Source: Hyphomicrobiales bacterium
GTDB taxonomy: Bacteria; Pseudomonadota; Alphaproteobacteria; Rhizobiales; MH13
Reading direction: 5' to 3'
Assembly (NCBI GenBank): GCA_017642935.1
Contig: JAEPOK010000001.1
Location: 1,178,001 to 1,242,000 of the forward strand
DNA: 64,000 nucleotides
Positions 1 to 9,029 of the stretch are shown piece after piece (positions within the stretch are counted from its first letter, which is position 1; each line of letters starts with the position of its first letter). The translations under genes were made by a program, and so were the position numbers. The notes under the pieces are model-generated. The model did not search any database. It was given only the letters and a program-made list of their open reading frames with translations, and was not told the DNA's origin.

Positions 1-414
1 TTGGGTGCAGCGCTCGCACTGTCGGCTTGCAACACGACTGAGGTGCGCAATCACGGCTTCATCATGCCGGATTCCGGCCTGGAACAGGTGCCTGTTGGTT
101 CCTCGAAGAACCAAGTCCTGATCGTGCTTGGCACGCCGCAAACCACCGCGACATTGGACAATGAGGTGTTCTATTACATCTCGCAGCGCAGCGAACAGAC
201 CTTCGCGTTCTCGCGCCCTGAAATCACCGATCAAAGGGTGCTTGCGGTCTATTTCGATGAGAACGAGCTGGTAGCGCGGATCGCCGATTATGGCCTGCAG
301 GATGGCGTGATCTTCGACTTTGTCAGCGAGACAACACCGACAGGTGGCGCGGACCTCACCTTTATCGGTCAGATCCTTGGTGGTCTGGGCTCGACGCCAA
401 CGAACATCTTTTAG
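1..414 (+). CDS. bamE: Outer membrane assembly lipoprotein BamE (SmpA/OmlA family), 5' end cut off
   Basis: This is a small lipoprotein of the BAM complex, which inserts beta-barrel proteins into the outer membrane. The visible 137 residues begin inside a signal peptide: a hydrophobic run ends in the lipobox LSAC, so the cysteine at visible residue 10 is the likely lipidation site. The SmpA/OmlA fold follows, with the family pattern G(S)SKNQVLIVLGTPQTT near residues 33-48 and strands around FYYISQ and VLAVYFDENELV. The TTG at position 1 is only the first codon in the window; the true start lies upstream. The gene faces hppA tail to tail across a shared terminator. Confidence 0.85.
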   Translation: MGAALALSACNTTEVRNHGFIMPDSGLEQVPVGSSKNQVLIVLGTPQTTATLDNEVFYYISQRSEQTFAFSRPEITDQRVLAVYFDENELVARIADYGLQDGVIFDFVSETTPTGGADLTFIGQILGGLGSTPTNIF

Positions 415-440
415 ACCCGGCTCTCTTGGCCAAACAAAAA

Positions 441-476
441 CCCCGCCAACCAGTCTGGTTGGCGGGGTTTTCTTTT
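441..476. terminator. Bidirectional intrinsic terminator between bamE and hppA
   Basis: A perfect 12-bp stem (CCCCGCCAACCA and TGGTTGGCGGGG) closes on the 3-base loop GTC. An A-run lies on its left and a T-run on its right, so it can end transcription from both convergent genes. Confidence 0.9.
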
Positions 477-496
477 GCGCGTGCGTGCCTGACAGC

Positions 497-2629
497 TTAG
501 CCGTGCGCCAGCACGGCAAGCAGCAGCAGAGCCACGATGTTCGTGATCTTGATCATCGGATTGACGGCCGGACCAGCGGTATCCTTGTAAGGATCGCCAA
601 CGGTATCGCCCGTGACCGAAGCCTTGTGGGCCTCGCCACCTTTTTCATGCTTCACGCCGTCTTTATCGACAAAGCCATCTTCAAAGCTCTTCTTGGCGTT
701 GTCCCACGCACCACCACCGGCGGTCATGGACACGGCCACATAGAGCCCGTTGACGATCACGCCGAGGAGCATAGCGCCGACGGCGGCAAAGGCCTGGTCC
801 TTGCCAGCAATCGCATTGATGGCGAAGAACACCACGATCGGCGAGAGCACCGGTAGCATCGACGGCACGATCATTTCCTTGATCGCCGCCTTGGTCAGCA
901 TATCCACAGCGCGAGCATAGTCGGGCTTGGAGGTGCCTTCCATGATGCCTGGGTCAGCTTTGAACTGACGGCGAACCTCTTCCACCACAGCACCGCCTGC
1001 GCGGCCCACCGCGGTCATGGACATGCCACCGAACAGGTAAGGCAGCAGTCCACCGAAGAGAAGGCCGACGACGACGTAGGGGTTGGAGAGGGAGAAGTCG
1101 ACCGCCACACCTTCAAAGAAGGAACCCGGCGTTGCATTGGCCGCGAAGAACTTCAGATCTTCGGTGTAGGCCGCGAACAGCACCAGTGCACCCAGACCGG
1201 CTGACCCAATAGCATAACCTTTGGTGACAGCCTTTGTGGTGTTGCCCACAGCATCCAGCGCGTCTGTCGTCTCACGCACTGAGCTCGGCAGATCGGCCAT
1301 TTCCGCGATGCCGCCAGCGTTGTCGGTGACAGGACCGAAGGCATCCAGCGCCACCACGATGCCTGCCAGCGCGAGCATGGTCGTCACCGCAATGGCGATG
1401 CCGAACAGGCCAGCGAGCAGGAAGGTGGAGATGATGCCGGCGATGATGATGATCGCTGGCAGCGCAGTTGCCTCCAGCGAAATCGCCAAGCCCTGGATCA
1501 CGTTGGTGCCGTGACCAGTGACCGATGCCTGGCTGATCGATCGGACAGGACGGTAGCCGACGCCGGTGTAATACTCGGTGACGACGATGATGCCGCCAGT
1601 GACCACGAGGCCGATGACACCACAGAAGAAGAGGTCAACACCCGTGAAGCTTGTGCCACCGGATGTTGTGAACACCTGATCGGCGCCCAACCAGCCCCAG
1701 ACAATGGCGGCCAGCGCAATGATTGACAGGATCGCCGCACCCCAGAAGCCCTTGTAAAGGGCGCCCATGATGGAATTGTTCGAGCCCAGGCGAACGAAGA
1801 ACGTGCCGATGATCGAGGTGATGACGCAGGCGCCGCCGATAACCAGCGGCAACAGCATCATCTTCTCACCTTCGGCCCCGACGAAGAAGATCGAGGCAAG
1901 CACCATCGTCGCAACGACCGTCACGGCATAGGTTTCGAAAAGATCAGCGGCCATACCGGCGCAATCGCCGACATTATCGCCGACATTATCGGCGATTGTG
2001 GCAGGGTTGCGGGGGTCGTCCTCAGGGATGCCAGCCTCAACCTTACCGACCAAGTCACCACCGACGTCAGCGCCTTTGGTGAAGATACCACCGCCGAGAC
2101 GGGCGAAGATGGAGATCAACGAAGCGCCGAAGCCAAGGGCGACAAGCGAGTCGATGACGACGCGCGAAGTGTTGTCAAAGCCCATTGGTCCGGTCAGCAG
2201 GTAGTAGTAGACGGCAACGCCAAGCAGGGCGAGACCGGCCACCAGCATGCCGGTGACGGCACCCGACTTGAACGCGATGGACAAGCCCGCTGCCAAGCTC
2301 TGCGAGGACGCCTGGGCCGTGCGCACATTGGCGCGCACCGACACGTGCATGCCGATGAAACCGGCGGCGGCAGAGAGGACTGCACCGATCAGAAAGCCAA
2401 TGGCGACTTCCATGCCGAGCAGGAAGATGACGAGAACAAAAATGACAGCGCCAACGATGGCGATGGTGAGGTATTGGCGGGTCAGATAGGCCGAGGCGCC
2501 TTCTTGAATAGCGCTTGCGATTTCCTGCATGCGCTGATTGCCCGCATCGGCGGCCATCACCGACTGTACGGCCCAGACACCGTAGACAATCGATAGGATG
2601 CCACACGCGATGACAAAGATGAGTTCCAT
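497..2629 (-). CDS. hppA: Membrane-bound proton-pumping pyrophosphatase, K+-independent type
   Basis: The 710-residue protein couples hydrolysis of pyrophosphate to proton transport across the inner membrane. It has the usual length and about 16 membrane segments. The substrate loop [11 protein letters not shown] is at residues 188-198, followed by the acidic [19 protein letters not shown] stretch near 214-232. The subtype motif reads GNTTKA at 462-467. Lysine rather than alanine in this motif marks the K+-independent H+-pumping class (established for the family). The ATG at 2629 gives a normal N-terminal membrane helix. The gene stands alone, with 233 bases between it and the upstream transporter gene. 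Confidence 0.97.
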   Translation of the reverse strand: MELIFVIACGILSIVYGVWAVQSVMAADAGNQRMQEIASAIQEGASAYLTRQYLTIAIVGAVIFVLVIFLLGMEVAIGFLIGAVLSAAAGFIGMHVSVRANVRTAQASSQSLAAGLSIAFKSGAVTGMLVAGLALLGVAVYYYLLTGPMGFDNTSRVVIDSLVALGFGASLISIFARLGGGIFTKGADVGGDLVGKVEAGIPEDDPRNPATIADNVGDNVGDCAGMAADLFETYAVTVVATMVLASIFFVGAEGEKMMLLPLVIGGACVITSIIGTFFVRLGSNNSIMGALYKGFWGAAILSIIALAAIVWGWLGADQVFTTSGGTSFTGVDLFFCGVIGLVVTGGIIVVTEYYTGVGYRPVRSISQASVTGHGTNVIQGLAISLEATALPAIIIIAGIISTFLLAGLFGIAIAVTTMLALAGIVVALDAFGPVTDNAGGIAEMADLPSSVRETTDALDAVGNTTKAVTKGYAIGSAGLGALVLFAAYTEDLKFFAANATPGSFFEGVAVDFSLSNPYVVVGLLFGGLLPYLFGGMSMTAVGRAGGAVVEEVRRQFKADPGIMEGTSKPDYARAVDMLTKAAIKEMIVPSMLPVLSPIVVFFAINAIAGKDQAFAAVGAMLLGVIVNGLYVAVSMTAGGGAWDNAKKSFEDGFVDKDGVKHEKGGEAHKASVTGDTVGDPYKDTAGPAVNPMIKITNIVALLLLAVLAHG

Positions 2630-2862
2630 GGATCGATCCCTTGAAGCGTTGCGTACGCGATGCGCACTAACTTGGTGCGAGACTGTGGGCTTTCGGCCCG
2701 TCTCTCGTTCGTGATCTTGCTAGGCTGATGAGGGACGCTTCCACCTCGCGGGTGAGCGGGTCTGGCCGCCCCTAGCCGCGCAGGTCATGCCAAAAAGGCC
2801 AAGCCATAGCAAGCGACGGCGGCAGGTTGTCTGGCCTTCAGACCAGGGTTTTCAACCAAAGT

Positions 2863-4098
2863 CTAAGATACCAGCCTAGGCAGGCTGTGCCGTGCGCCCC
2901 GCCAAAGAAGGAAAAGGGCAGCGAGCGCCAGCACTGGCAACAGAATCCAGTTGATCACATCCCAGCCAAACAGGTGCAGAAGGCCGCCGGACGAGAAGCT
3001 AGCAAACGCCACAAAACCGAACAGGATGAAGTCGTTCCATCCCTGCACCGTATTGCGCTCCTCTGGGCGATAGCATTCGGTCAACATGGCCGTGGCACCC
3101 AGGAACGCGAAGTTCCAGCCAACACCCAAGAGCACCAGCGCAATCCAGAAATGGCCAACGGAGATGCCGTTGAGCGCCACCGCCGCACAGACGGCCAACA
3201 ACGCGAATCCTGTCAAGATCACCCGCTCCACGCCAAACCGGGTGATAAGCGAGCCGGTGAAGAAACTCGGCGCGAACATGCCGATGACATGCCATTGGAT
3301 GCCAAGCGCCGCCTCACCAACCGAATGGCCGCAAGCGATCATCGCGATGGGCGCCGCCGTCATTGCCAGCGCCATCAAAGCATACGAGACAATGGCACTG
3401 AGCAAGGCTGCCTGAAAGCGCGCCTGTTTGGCGATCTCCGCCATTGGCCGGACCCGCGCTTTACTCGCTGCGGTTTGAAGAACCGGCTTGGGCAAATCAA
3501 CGAAGCTGACAACGGCAACAGACAAGAGCGCCAGGCCTGCCTGTCCTAGAAACGCGCCAGCAAAGAGAATCGGATCGAAGAAGTCATTCATCGCGATGAC
3601 GACCTGAGGGCCGATTAAGCCGGATGCCACACCGCCCGCCAAAACCCAGGAAATCGCCTTCGGGCGGAAGGCCGGCGATGCGGTATCAGCGGCTGCGAAG
3701 CGGTAGGAATGCACAACTGCGCCGAACATCCCTGCCATGAACGTGCCAAGGCACAGCATCCAAAACGCGCCAGAAAGAACGCCTTGCATCGACACCAATC
3801 CGGCCAGGACGCCGAAAGAAGCGGCGGCCCAAAAGACAGGCCGGCGCCCAATGCGGCCCATAAGCTTCTGTGCCGGAAGCGTACAAAACGCCGTGCCGAG
3901 AATGAAAAGCGAGACCGGGATGGTCGCAAAGGCGGCCTGTTCGGCAGGCAGCACATAGCCGCCAGCAAGGCCGGCGGTCGCGATCACGATGGATGCGTTG
4001 GCCCCACCCAAAGCTTGGCCGATGGCGAGCACCAGCGCGTTGCGTTTGGCGCGCGCGTCATCATGGGTTTCAACAGGGTCGATGGAAGCAACAGTCAT
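2863..4098 (-). CDS. MFS transporter, drug/metabolite efflux-like
   Basis: This 411-residue major facilitator protein has about 12 hydrophobic segments. The loop between helices 2 and 3 reads KLMGRIGRRPVFW, which fits the MFS signature (G-x-x-x-D/R-R-x-G-R-R). Related proteins typically begin shortly before a QALGGANASIV-like first helix. That is why I choose the second ATG at 4098, which has GGGA just upstream, over the ATG at 4134, which has no clear ribosome site. The substrate is unknown. It sits between nusB and hppA, separated from nusB by about 93 bases. Confidence 0.8.
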   Translation of the reverse strand: MTVASIDPVETHDDARAKRNALVLAIGQALGGANASIVIATAGLAGGYVLPAEQAAFATIPVSLFILGTAFCTLPAQKLMGRIGRRPVFWAAASFGVLAGLVSMQGVLSGAFWMLCLGTFMAGMFGAVVHSYRFAAADTASPAFRPKAISWVLAGGVASGLIGPQVVIAMNDFFDPILFAGAFLGQAGLALLSVAVVSFVDLPKPVLQTAASKARVRPMAEIAKQARFQAALLSAIVSYALMALAMTAAPIAMIACGHSVGEAALGIQWHVIGMFAPSFFTGSLITRFGVERVILTGFALLAVCAAVALNGISVGHFWIALVLLGVGWNFAFLGATAMLTECYRPEERNTVQGWNDFILFGFVAFASFSSGGLLHLFGWDVINWILLPVLALAALFLLWRGARHSLPRLVS

Positions 4099-4191
4099 GG
4101 TCCCGGTATCGCGCGGCAATCGGCAAACGTCCATGTGGAAAACGCTTACGACAGACCCCTGCCCGTTCGATCGACGTGGGCAAATGGTCGC

Positions 4192-4680
4192 TTAGGTGCG
4201 GAACCGTTTCACCAATGCGTTGAGCACGCCGTTGGTCAGGCGCACTTCCTGCTCCTCGTAGAACGCCTTGGCGATATCAATGTATTCATTGAGGATCACG
4301 GGCGCGGGAATGTCCTGCCGCTTCATGATCTCGAAAGCCGCCGTGCGCAAAAGGGCGCGCAGCAAAGTATCAAGACGCGTCAGCGGCCAGCCATCAGGCA
4401 GGGCTGTATGGATGGCCGGATCGAGAAATTTCTGCGCATCAACAACGCCGGTCACAAGATGGCGAAAATATCCTTTATCGGCAGGCCGATAGGCCCAACC
4501 ATCGACCTCTTCGCCTAAGCGAAACAGCTCGAATTCCGCCAAGGCTTGCGGCATGGTCGTGCCACCAACATCCATTTGGTAAAGCGCTTGTACCGCGATC
4601 AAGCGTGCAACACCACGAGCATTGGCTGGTTTGGGTGCTGCGCCTTTTGGCGTAGAATTTGGGCGCGCCGTTGCGGCCAT
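4192..4680 (-). CDS. nusB: Transcription antitermination factor NusB
   Basis: The 162-residue all-helical RNA-binding protein acts with NusE on boxA RNA in rRNA antitermination. Visible family features are ARGVARLIAVQALYQMD near residues 20-36, the central DTLLRALLRTAAFEI, and the C-terminal pattern VILNEYIDIAKAFYEEQEV followed by GVLNALVKRF. Its start codon overlaps the ribH stop codon by one base (TAATG), so it is translationally coupled at the end of the riboflavin operon, a placement common in alphaproteobacteria. Confidence 0.96.
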   Translation of the reverse strand: MAATARPNSTPKGAAPKPANARGVARLIAVQALYQMDVGGTTMPQALAEFELFRLGEEVDGWAYRPADKGYFRHLVTGVVDAQKFLDPAIHTALPDGWPLTRLDTLLRALLRTAAFEIMKRQDIPAPVILNEYIDIAKAFYEEQEVRLTNGVLNALVKRFRT

Positions 4681-5111
4681 TACTGCGTTCCCATCGTGCG
4701 GCGCAATTCGACCAGCGCCATAGCGGCTTTCGCTGCGCCGCCACCCTTGTTCTTGTCGGCACGGTTTGCGCGCGCCCAGGCCTGGTCACGGTTTTCGACC
4801 GTTTGAATGCCGTTGCCGATGGCAAGGCCGGGATTAAGCGTCAGATCCATCAGCGCGCGCGAGGATTCGCCTGCCACAATGTCATAGTGGGAGGTTTCCC
4901 CGCGGATCACTACACCAAGCGCGATGTAGCCGTCATAGGCCTTGGGATTGCGGTAGCCGATCATCATGGCGCCTGGAATTTCCAGCGCACCGGGCACCGA
5001 AACGCGTTCATAAGTGTGCCCTTCGGCCTCCAAAACCTCGATGGCGCCTGCGGCGAGCTCATCGGCAAGGTCGGTATAGAAGCGCGCTTCGGCGATCAGA
5101 AAATGGGCCAT
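4680..5111 (-). CDS. ribH: 6,7-dimethyl-8-ribityllumazine synthase
   Basis: The 143-residue enzyme joins the ribityl-aminopyrimidinedione with 3,4-dihydroxy-2-butanone 4-phosphate to give lumazine, the last intermediate before riboflavin. Visible features are the N-terminal strand HFLIAEARFYTDLADEL, the substrate segment VPGALEIPGAM near residues 39-49, and GVVIRGETSHYDIVAGESSRALMDL with the catalytic histidine. The length matches the family. It lies in the riboflavin operon, 70 bases after ribE, and overlaps nusB by one base. Confidence 0.96.
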   Translation of the reverse strand: MAHFLIAEARFYTDLADELAAGAIEVLEAEGHTYERVSVPGALEIPGAMMIGYRNPKAYDGYIALGVVIRGETSHYDIVAGESSRALMDLTLNPGLAIGNGIQTVENRDQAWARANRADKNKGGGAAKAAMALVELRRTMGTQ

Positions 5112-5181
5112 GGGGTACCAACTAATTCAAGATGCGCGGTGCTTATACGCCTTTTGCCGGCAAGGGCTAGGGTCCTGACCC

Positions 5182-5787
5182 TTAATCGTCAGCCTGCATC
5201 AGGCGTTCGGCATAACGCGCCATCAGGTCGATCTCGATGTTCATCGCGTCGCCGACTTGCCGATCACCCCAAGTGGTGACCTCCAGCGTGTGCGGGATCA
5301 GCATCAGCGTGAATCGGTCGCCCTCGACCTTGTTGACTGTCAGCGAGGTGCCTTGCAAACAAACCGAGCCTTTCTTGGCGATGAATTTGGCGAGGTTTTC
5401 TGGCGCTTCGATCTCGAACAGCGACGTGTTTTCCCCATCCTCGCGTTTGGTCACACTGGCCATGCCGTCCACGTGACCGGTGACGAGGTGCCCACCCATT
5501 TCATCGCCAAGTTTCAGAGAACGCTCCAAGTTGATCCGCGTGCCAGGTTTCCATGCACCGAGCGTCGTTAGGCGCAGCGTTTCTGTTGATGCATCAATGG
5601 TGTAGCGCGCGCCATCCACCGTTTTCTCCAACGTGGTGACCGTCAAACAGCAGCCGTCATGGGCGATGGAGGCACCAAGATCGATGGTCGTCGCTTCATA
5701 AGGCGATTGGATGGTGAAGCGCTTGTCCTCGCCCATCGTTTCAACGTTCGCGACGGTGCCAATGGCGGTGACGATGCCGGTGAACAT
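5182..5787 (-). CDS. ribE: Riboflavin synthase, alpha chain
   Basis: The 201-residue enzyme dismutates two lumazine molecules into riboflavin. It has the expected two lumazine-binding repeats. The first starts at the near-invariant MFTGIV, and the second carries GHLVTGHVDGMASV near residues 97-110. I place the start at the ATG at 5787 because MFTGIV is the conserved N-terminus; 23 in-frame codons upstream overlap ribD. The ribD stop codon is only four bases away, so the two genes form one translational unit. The gene is called ribC in some species. Confidence 0.95.
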   Translation of the reverse strand: MFTGIVTAIGTVANVETMGEDKRFTIQSPYEATTIDLGASIAHDGCCLTVTTLEKTVDGARYTIDASTETLRLTTLGAWKPGTRINLERSLKLGDEMGGHLVTGHVDGMASVTKREDGENTSLFEIEAPENLAKFIAKKGSVCLQGTSLTVNKVEGDRFTLMLIPHTLEVTTWGDRQVGDAMNIEIDLMARYAERLMQADD

Positions 5788-5791
5788 AAGA

Positions 5792-6799
5792 TCAGGCCTT
5801 TCCCGTTGGCCAATAGGTGACGATCTGGTCGGGGCCGCTCTGGCGACGACCGGCAATCGAAAATCCTGACAAGCCCTCCACGGTGGGGTCGCTCACAAAG
5901 GGGCGAACTGCCTTTAGACCCATTACCGGCTCACCTTTGATCAAAAGGACCTCATCGACTAGACCATCGTGCAGAAAGCTCACGGCGAGCTTGGCACCGC
6001 CTTCAATAAGAAGGCTTGTGATCCCGCGCGCGGCCAAATCACCAAGGCCGCTTTTCAGGTCATGGCCAGGTAGGTGTATCCAGCTTGCAGCGGCATTGCG
6101 ACCGCCGAACAGTACGCGTTGCGGCGACCTGTCTGAAAGCCCCGGCAGACGCACAGTGAGCTGCGGCGTATCGGCCTGGTAGGTGCCGGCACCGACAGCG
6201 ATTGCATCCATGCGCGCCCGCAGGCCGTGCATCAACCGGTTGGTTTGGGCCGACGTGATGGCCACCTGCCCTTCGCCGGGTCGTCCGATCCCAAGATCGG
6301 CACTCAAGGCCAATTTCAACGTGACATGCGGCCTGCCTTTGGCCACACGCGTGATATGGCCACGATGAACGCGCTGGGCGACTTTCTTGACGTCGGCAAA
6401 AGGTTCAAAGGCTACCTCGATGCCCGCCTCGCGGAGCCGAGCCACGCCAGAACCTGACGCGCGCGAATCAGGGTCGCCGAGCGCGATGACCACGCGCGCA
6501 ACGCCTGCTTCGATCAAGGCGTCGGTGCAAGGGCCGGTCTTGCCATGATGATTGCAAGGTTCCAGCGATACGTATGCAGTCGCGTCCCTTGCAGCGGCCC
6601 CGGCCTCATCAAGCGCTCTGGTCTCTCCATGTGGTCGGCCGCCCCGCCCCGTGGCGCCCGCGCCGACAACCACGCCGTCGCGCACGATCAAGCATCCAAC
6701 TGCCGGGTTGGGCCAGGTCCGTCCAAGCTCGGCCTGCCCAAGGCGAAGCGCGGCAGCCAAGAAACGGCGGTCGGTTTCCGTCAGCATGGCAGGCGCCAT
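5792..6799 (-). CDS. ribD: Bifunctional riboflavin deaminase/reductase RibD
   Basis: The 335-residue protein catalyses the second and third steps of riboflavin synthesis. The N-terminal zinc deaminase domain shows PHGETRAL (zinc histidine and catalytic glutamate) and PCNHHGKTGPC (zinc cysteines). The C-terminal reductase domain shows KLALSADLGIG and the nucleotide-site segment SLLIEGGAKLAVSFL. The usual HAE of the deaminase is HGE here, a mild variant. Starts are GTG at 6802 and ATG at 6799; I prefer the ATG, which overlaps the nrdR stop as TGATG. Length is at the short end of the family. Confidence 0.94.
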   Translation of the reverse strand: MAPAMLTETDRRFLAAALRLGQAELGRTWPNPAVGCLIVRDGVVVGAGATGRGGRPHGETRALDEAGAAARDATAYVSLEPCNHHGKTGPCTDALIEAGVARVVIALGDPDSRASGSGVARLREAGIEVAFEPFADVKKVAQRVHRGHITRVAKGRPHVTLKLALSADLGIGRPGEGQVAITSAQTNRLMHGLRARMDAIAVGAGTYQADTPQLTVRLPGLSDRSPQRVLFGGRNAAASWIHLPGHDLKSGLGDLAARGITSLLIEGGAKLAVSFLHDGLVDEVLLIKGEPVMGLKAVRPFVSDPTVEGLSGFSIAGRRQSGPDQIVTYWPTGKA

Positions 6800-7287
6800 C
6801 ACTTGGACGGGTCAGTGCGCTGGCCAGCAACGCCTGAAGAACTGGCTAGCTCTTCGACAAACTCTTCAAAGTCACGCGCTTCGCGGAAGTCTTTGTAGAC
6901 TGACGCAAAACGCACATAGGCAACGTCATCGAGGCCCTTCAGTGCGTCCATGACCAAGAGACCGATCTGGTCGGACTGGACATCCGTTTCGCCGGTGCTT
7001 TCCAGTTGGCGGACAATGCCAGAGACCAGTCGTTCCAACTGCTCATCAGCGAGCGGCCGCTTACGCGCTGCGATGCGTACCGAGCGTAAAAGCTTATCGC
7101 GATCAAAGGTTTGGCGCTTACCGTCGCGCTTGACGACGGTCAGTTCGCGAAGCTGCACGCGTTCAAAGGTGGTGAAGCGCCCTCCGCAATCGCCGCATAC
7201 ACGGCGCCGCCGAATGACAGCATTGTCTTCAGCGGGCCGCGAGTCTTTGACGTGCGTGTTCAGGCTTTGGCAGAAGGGACAGCGCAT
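6799..7287 (-). CDS. nrdR: Transcriptional repressor NrdR
   Basis: NrdR is a zinc-ribbon, ATP-cone repressor of ribonucleotide reductase genes. The 162-residue protein begins with the zinc ribbon MRCPFCQ, then [13 protein letters not shown], giving four cysteines. The ATP-cone follows from about residue 49 ([16 protein letters not shown]) to about 139 ([11 protein letters not shown]). It sits 17 bases after glyA and overlaps ribD by one base, an order conserved in many alphaproteobacteria. No NrdR box was recognised in this window, so its targets are presumably elsewhere. Confidence 0.97.
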   Translation of the reverse strand: MRCPFCQSLNTHVKDSRPAEDNAVIRRRRVCGDCGGRFTTFERVQLRELTVVKRDGKRQTFDRDKLLRSVRIAARKRPLADEQLERLVSGIVRQLESTGETDVQSDQIGLLVMDALKGLDDVAYVRFASVYKDFREARDFEEFVEELASSSGVAGQRTDPSK

Positions 7288-7304
7288 GGAGCCGGTGGCG
7301 TTTC

Positions 7305-8618
7305 CTAGCCGAGGTCGGGATAGATCGGGAAGCGATCTGTCAGGGCAACGACCTTCTCGCGCACGGCTTTCTCAACAAGCGAATCCTCATCGGTCTGATT
7401 TTGAGAAAGAACATCCAGCACTTCAGCGATCAGATGACCAACTTGCTGGAACTCGGCGACACCGAAGCCGCGCGTGGTGCACGCTGGCGACCCAAGGCGC
7501 ACACCGGACGTCACGAACGGTTTCTGTGGGTCGAAAGGTACGCCGTTCTTGTTGCAGGTGATGCCCGCGCGCTCCAACGCTTTTTCCGAGACCTTGCCGG
7601 TCAGGTTTTTGGGCCGAAGATCGACCAGAACGATGTGGTTTTCGGTGCCACCTGAAACGATGTCATAGCCGTGGTTTTTGAGTGTTTCGGCCAGAGCAAC
7701 CGCGTTTTCGACCACGTTTTTCGCGTAGATTTTGAACTCGGGACGCAGCGCTTCGCCAAAGGCCACAGCCTTGGCTGCGATCACATGCATCAGCGGCCCG
7801 CCCTGAAGACCGGGGAAGACGGCCGAATTCAGTTTTTTGGCGATGTCACCATCATTGGTGAGGATCATGCCGCCGCGTGGACCACGCAGGGTTTTATGTG
7901 TCGTCGTCGTTGCCACATGGGCGTGCGGGAACGGGCTGGGGTGCTGGCCACCGGCAACGAGGCCGGCAAAATGCGCCATGTCCACAAGCAAAATCGCACC
8001 GACAGAATCGGCAATCGCGCGAAAGCGGGCAAAATCGAACTGGCGCGAATAGGCCGAACCACCTGCGATGATGATTGTCGGTTTGTGTTCCTTGGCAAGC
8101 TGCTCAACCTGATCATAGTCGAGCAGACCGTCTTCCTTGCGCACACCATATTGAACGGCGTTGAACCATTTGCCGGAAAGATTGGGGGCCGCGCCATGGG
8201 TTAGGTGGCCACCAGCGTCCAAGCTCATGCCAAGCACCGTGTCTCCCGGCTTGGCGAGCGCCAGCATCACCGCCTGATTGGCCTGGCTACCGGAGTTTGG
8301 CTGGACGTTGGCAAACTCACAATCGAACAGTTTGCACGCCCGTTCAATTGCTAATCTCTCAGCAATATCAACAAAGTGGCAGCCACCATAGTAGCGGCGA
8401 CCCGGATAGCCTTCGGCATATTTGTTGGTCATCACCGAGCCCTGCGCTTCCATCACGGCGCGGCTGACGATGTTCTCCGAGGCAATTAGCTCAATCTCAT
8501 GCTGCTGACGGCCAAGTTCGCCTTTGATGGCGGCTGCCAGTTCCGGATCGGTCGTGGCAAGGTCGTCGGAAAAGAAGGTCGGGTACAACGCGTCGGCGTC
8601 GTGTTCGGTCATAGCCAT
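7305..8618 (-). CDS. glyA: Serine hydroxymethyltransferase
   Basis: The 437-residue PLP enzyme converts serine and tetrahydrofolate to glycine and methylene-tetrahydrofolate. Landmarks are [14 protein letters not shown] near residue 40, [13 protein letters not shown], and the PLP-lysine motif [14 protein letters not shown] at about residues 236-249. The C-terminal [14 protein letters not shown] is also present. Length and start are normal. It heads the nrdR-rib-nusB run. The 159 bases upstream hold its promoter and a perfect 6-bp inverted repeat at 8706-8723. Confidence 0.98.
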   Translation of the reverse strand: MAMTEHDADALYPTFFSDDLATTDPELAAAIKGELGRQQHEIELIASENIVSRAVMEAQGSVMTNKYAEGYPGRRYYGGCHFVDIAERLAIERACKLFDCEFANVQPNSGSQANQAVMLALAKPGDTVLGMSLDAGGHLTHGAAPNLSGKWFNAVQYGVRKEDGLLDYDQVEQLAKEHKPTIIIAGGSAYSRQFDFARFRAIADSVGAILLVDMAHFAGLVAGGQHPSPFPHAHVATTTTHKTLRGPRGGMILTNDGDIAKKLNSAVFPGLQGGPLMHVIAAKAVAFGEALRPEFKIYAKNVVENAVALAETLKNHGYDIVSGGTENHIVLVDLRPKNLTGKVSEKALERAGITCNKNGVPFDPQKPFVTSGVRLGSPACTTRGFGVAEFQQVGHLIAEVLDVLSQNQTDEDSLVEKAVREKVVALTDRFPIYPDLG

Positions 8619-8705
8619 GGATGAAGGCCCCCTGGTGATGGATCAGCGCGCATCTGCCACGCGCAAGGTTCTGGCAATCGGCAGGCGAGGTGAGCGGTTA
8701 ACACA

Positions 8706-8723
8706 TTGGACGGTGCTGTCCAA
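8706..8723. promoter_or_regulatory. Inverted repeat upstream of glyA
   Basis: TTGGAC and GTCCAA are separated by six bases, about 90 bases before the glyA start. The position suits a repressor or activator site, but nothing identifies the binding protein and the repeat is short. Confidence 0.25.
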
Positions 8724-8777
8724 CACACCAAACGATGCGTGAATTGCACACGCCTTTGCGTTTAGGCTGCGTTGCGT

Positions 8778-9017
8778 TCAGACGAGCTTGCCGCGTTGCG
8801 CGCGTTGGTTTGGTTGGGACGTTGAAGTGGAGCCGCTTGCGCCGCGTTCGCGGGCTATGCGAGCCTCAAGTTTTCGCCGCGCCAGTTCATTAATGCGATC
8901 GCGCGCCGTGTAGCTTGGGGCTGCGAACACGACCTCCAACCCGGTGACCGGATCGATGGCCGTGACGCGCAAGGCTTTGTCGACAGGCATGATTTCGAGA
9001 TAAATCTCGCCTGTCAT
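8778..9017 (-). CDS. Small conserved protein, DUF6898-like
   Basis: This 79-residue cytosolic protein starts MTGEIYLEIMPVDKALRVTA, a short beta-rich part, and continues with DPVTGLEVVF and a basic helix around residues 40-58 (RDRINELARRKLEARIARER). It ends in a low-complexity Ser/Thr/Gln tail. The first half resembles a small uncharacterised alphaproteobacterial family that I recall as DUF6898, and which is sometimes mislabelled from its glyA neighbourhood. It has no catalytic motif. It lies 12 bases after the start of the ldtP gene's 3' neighbour space, on the same strand as ldtP, so it may be cotranscribed with it. Function is unknown. Confidence 0.6.
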   Translation of the reverse strand: MTGEIYLEIMPVDKALRVTAIDPVTGLEVVFAAPSYTARDRINELARRKLEARIARERGASGSTSTSQPNQRAQRGKLV

Positions 9018-9029
9018 GTGCCCAATCGC

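Noticed and set aside
2630-2862. A tRNA or riboswitch in the gap between hppA and the MFS gene
   Set aside because: Only short hairpins are visible; no cloverleaf or known riboswitch core could be traced.
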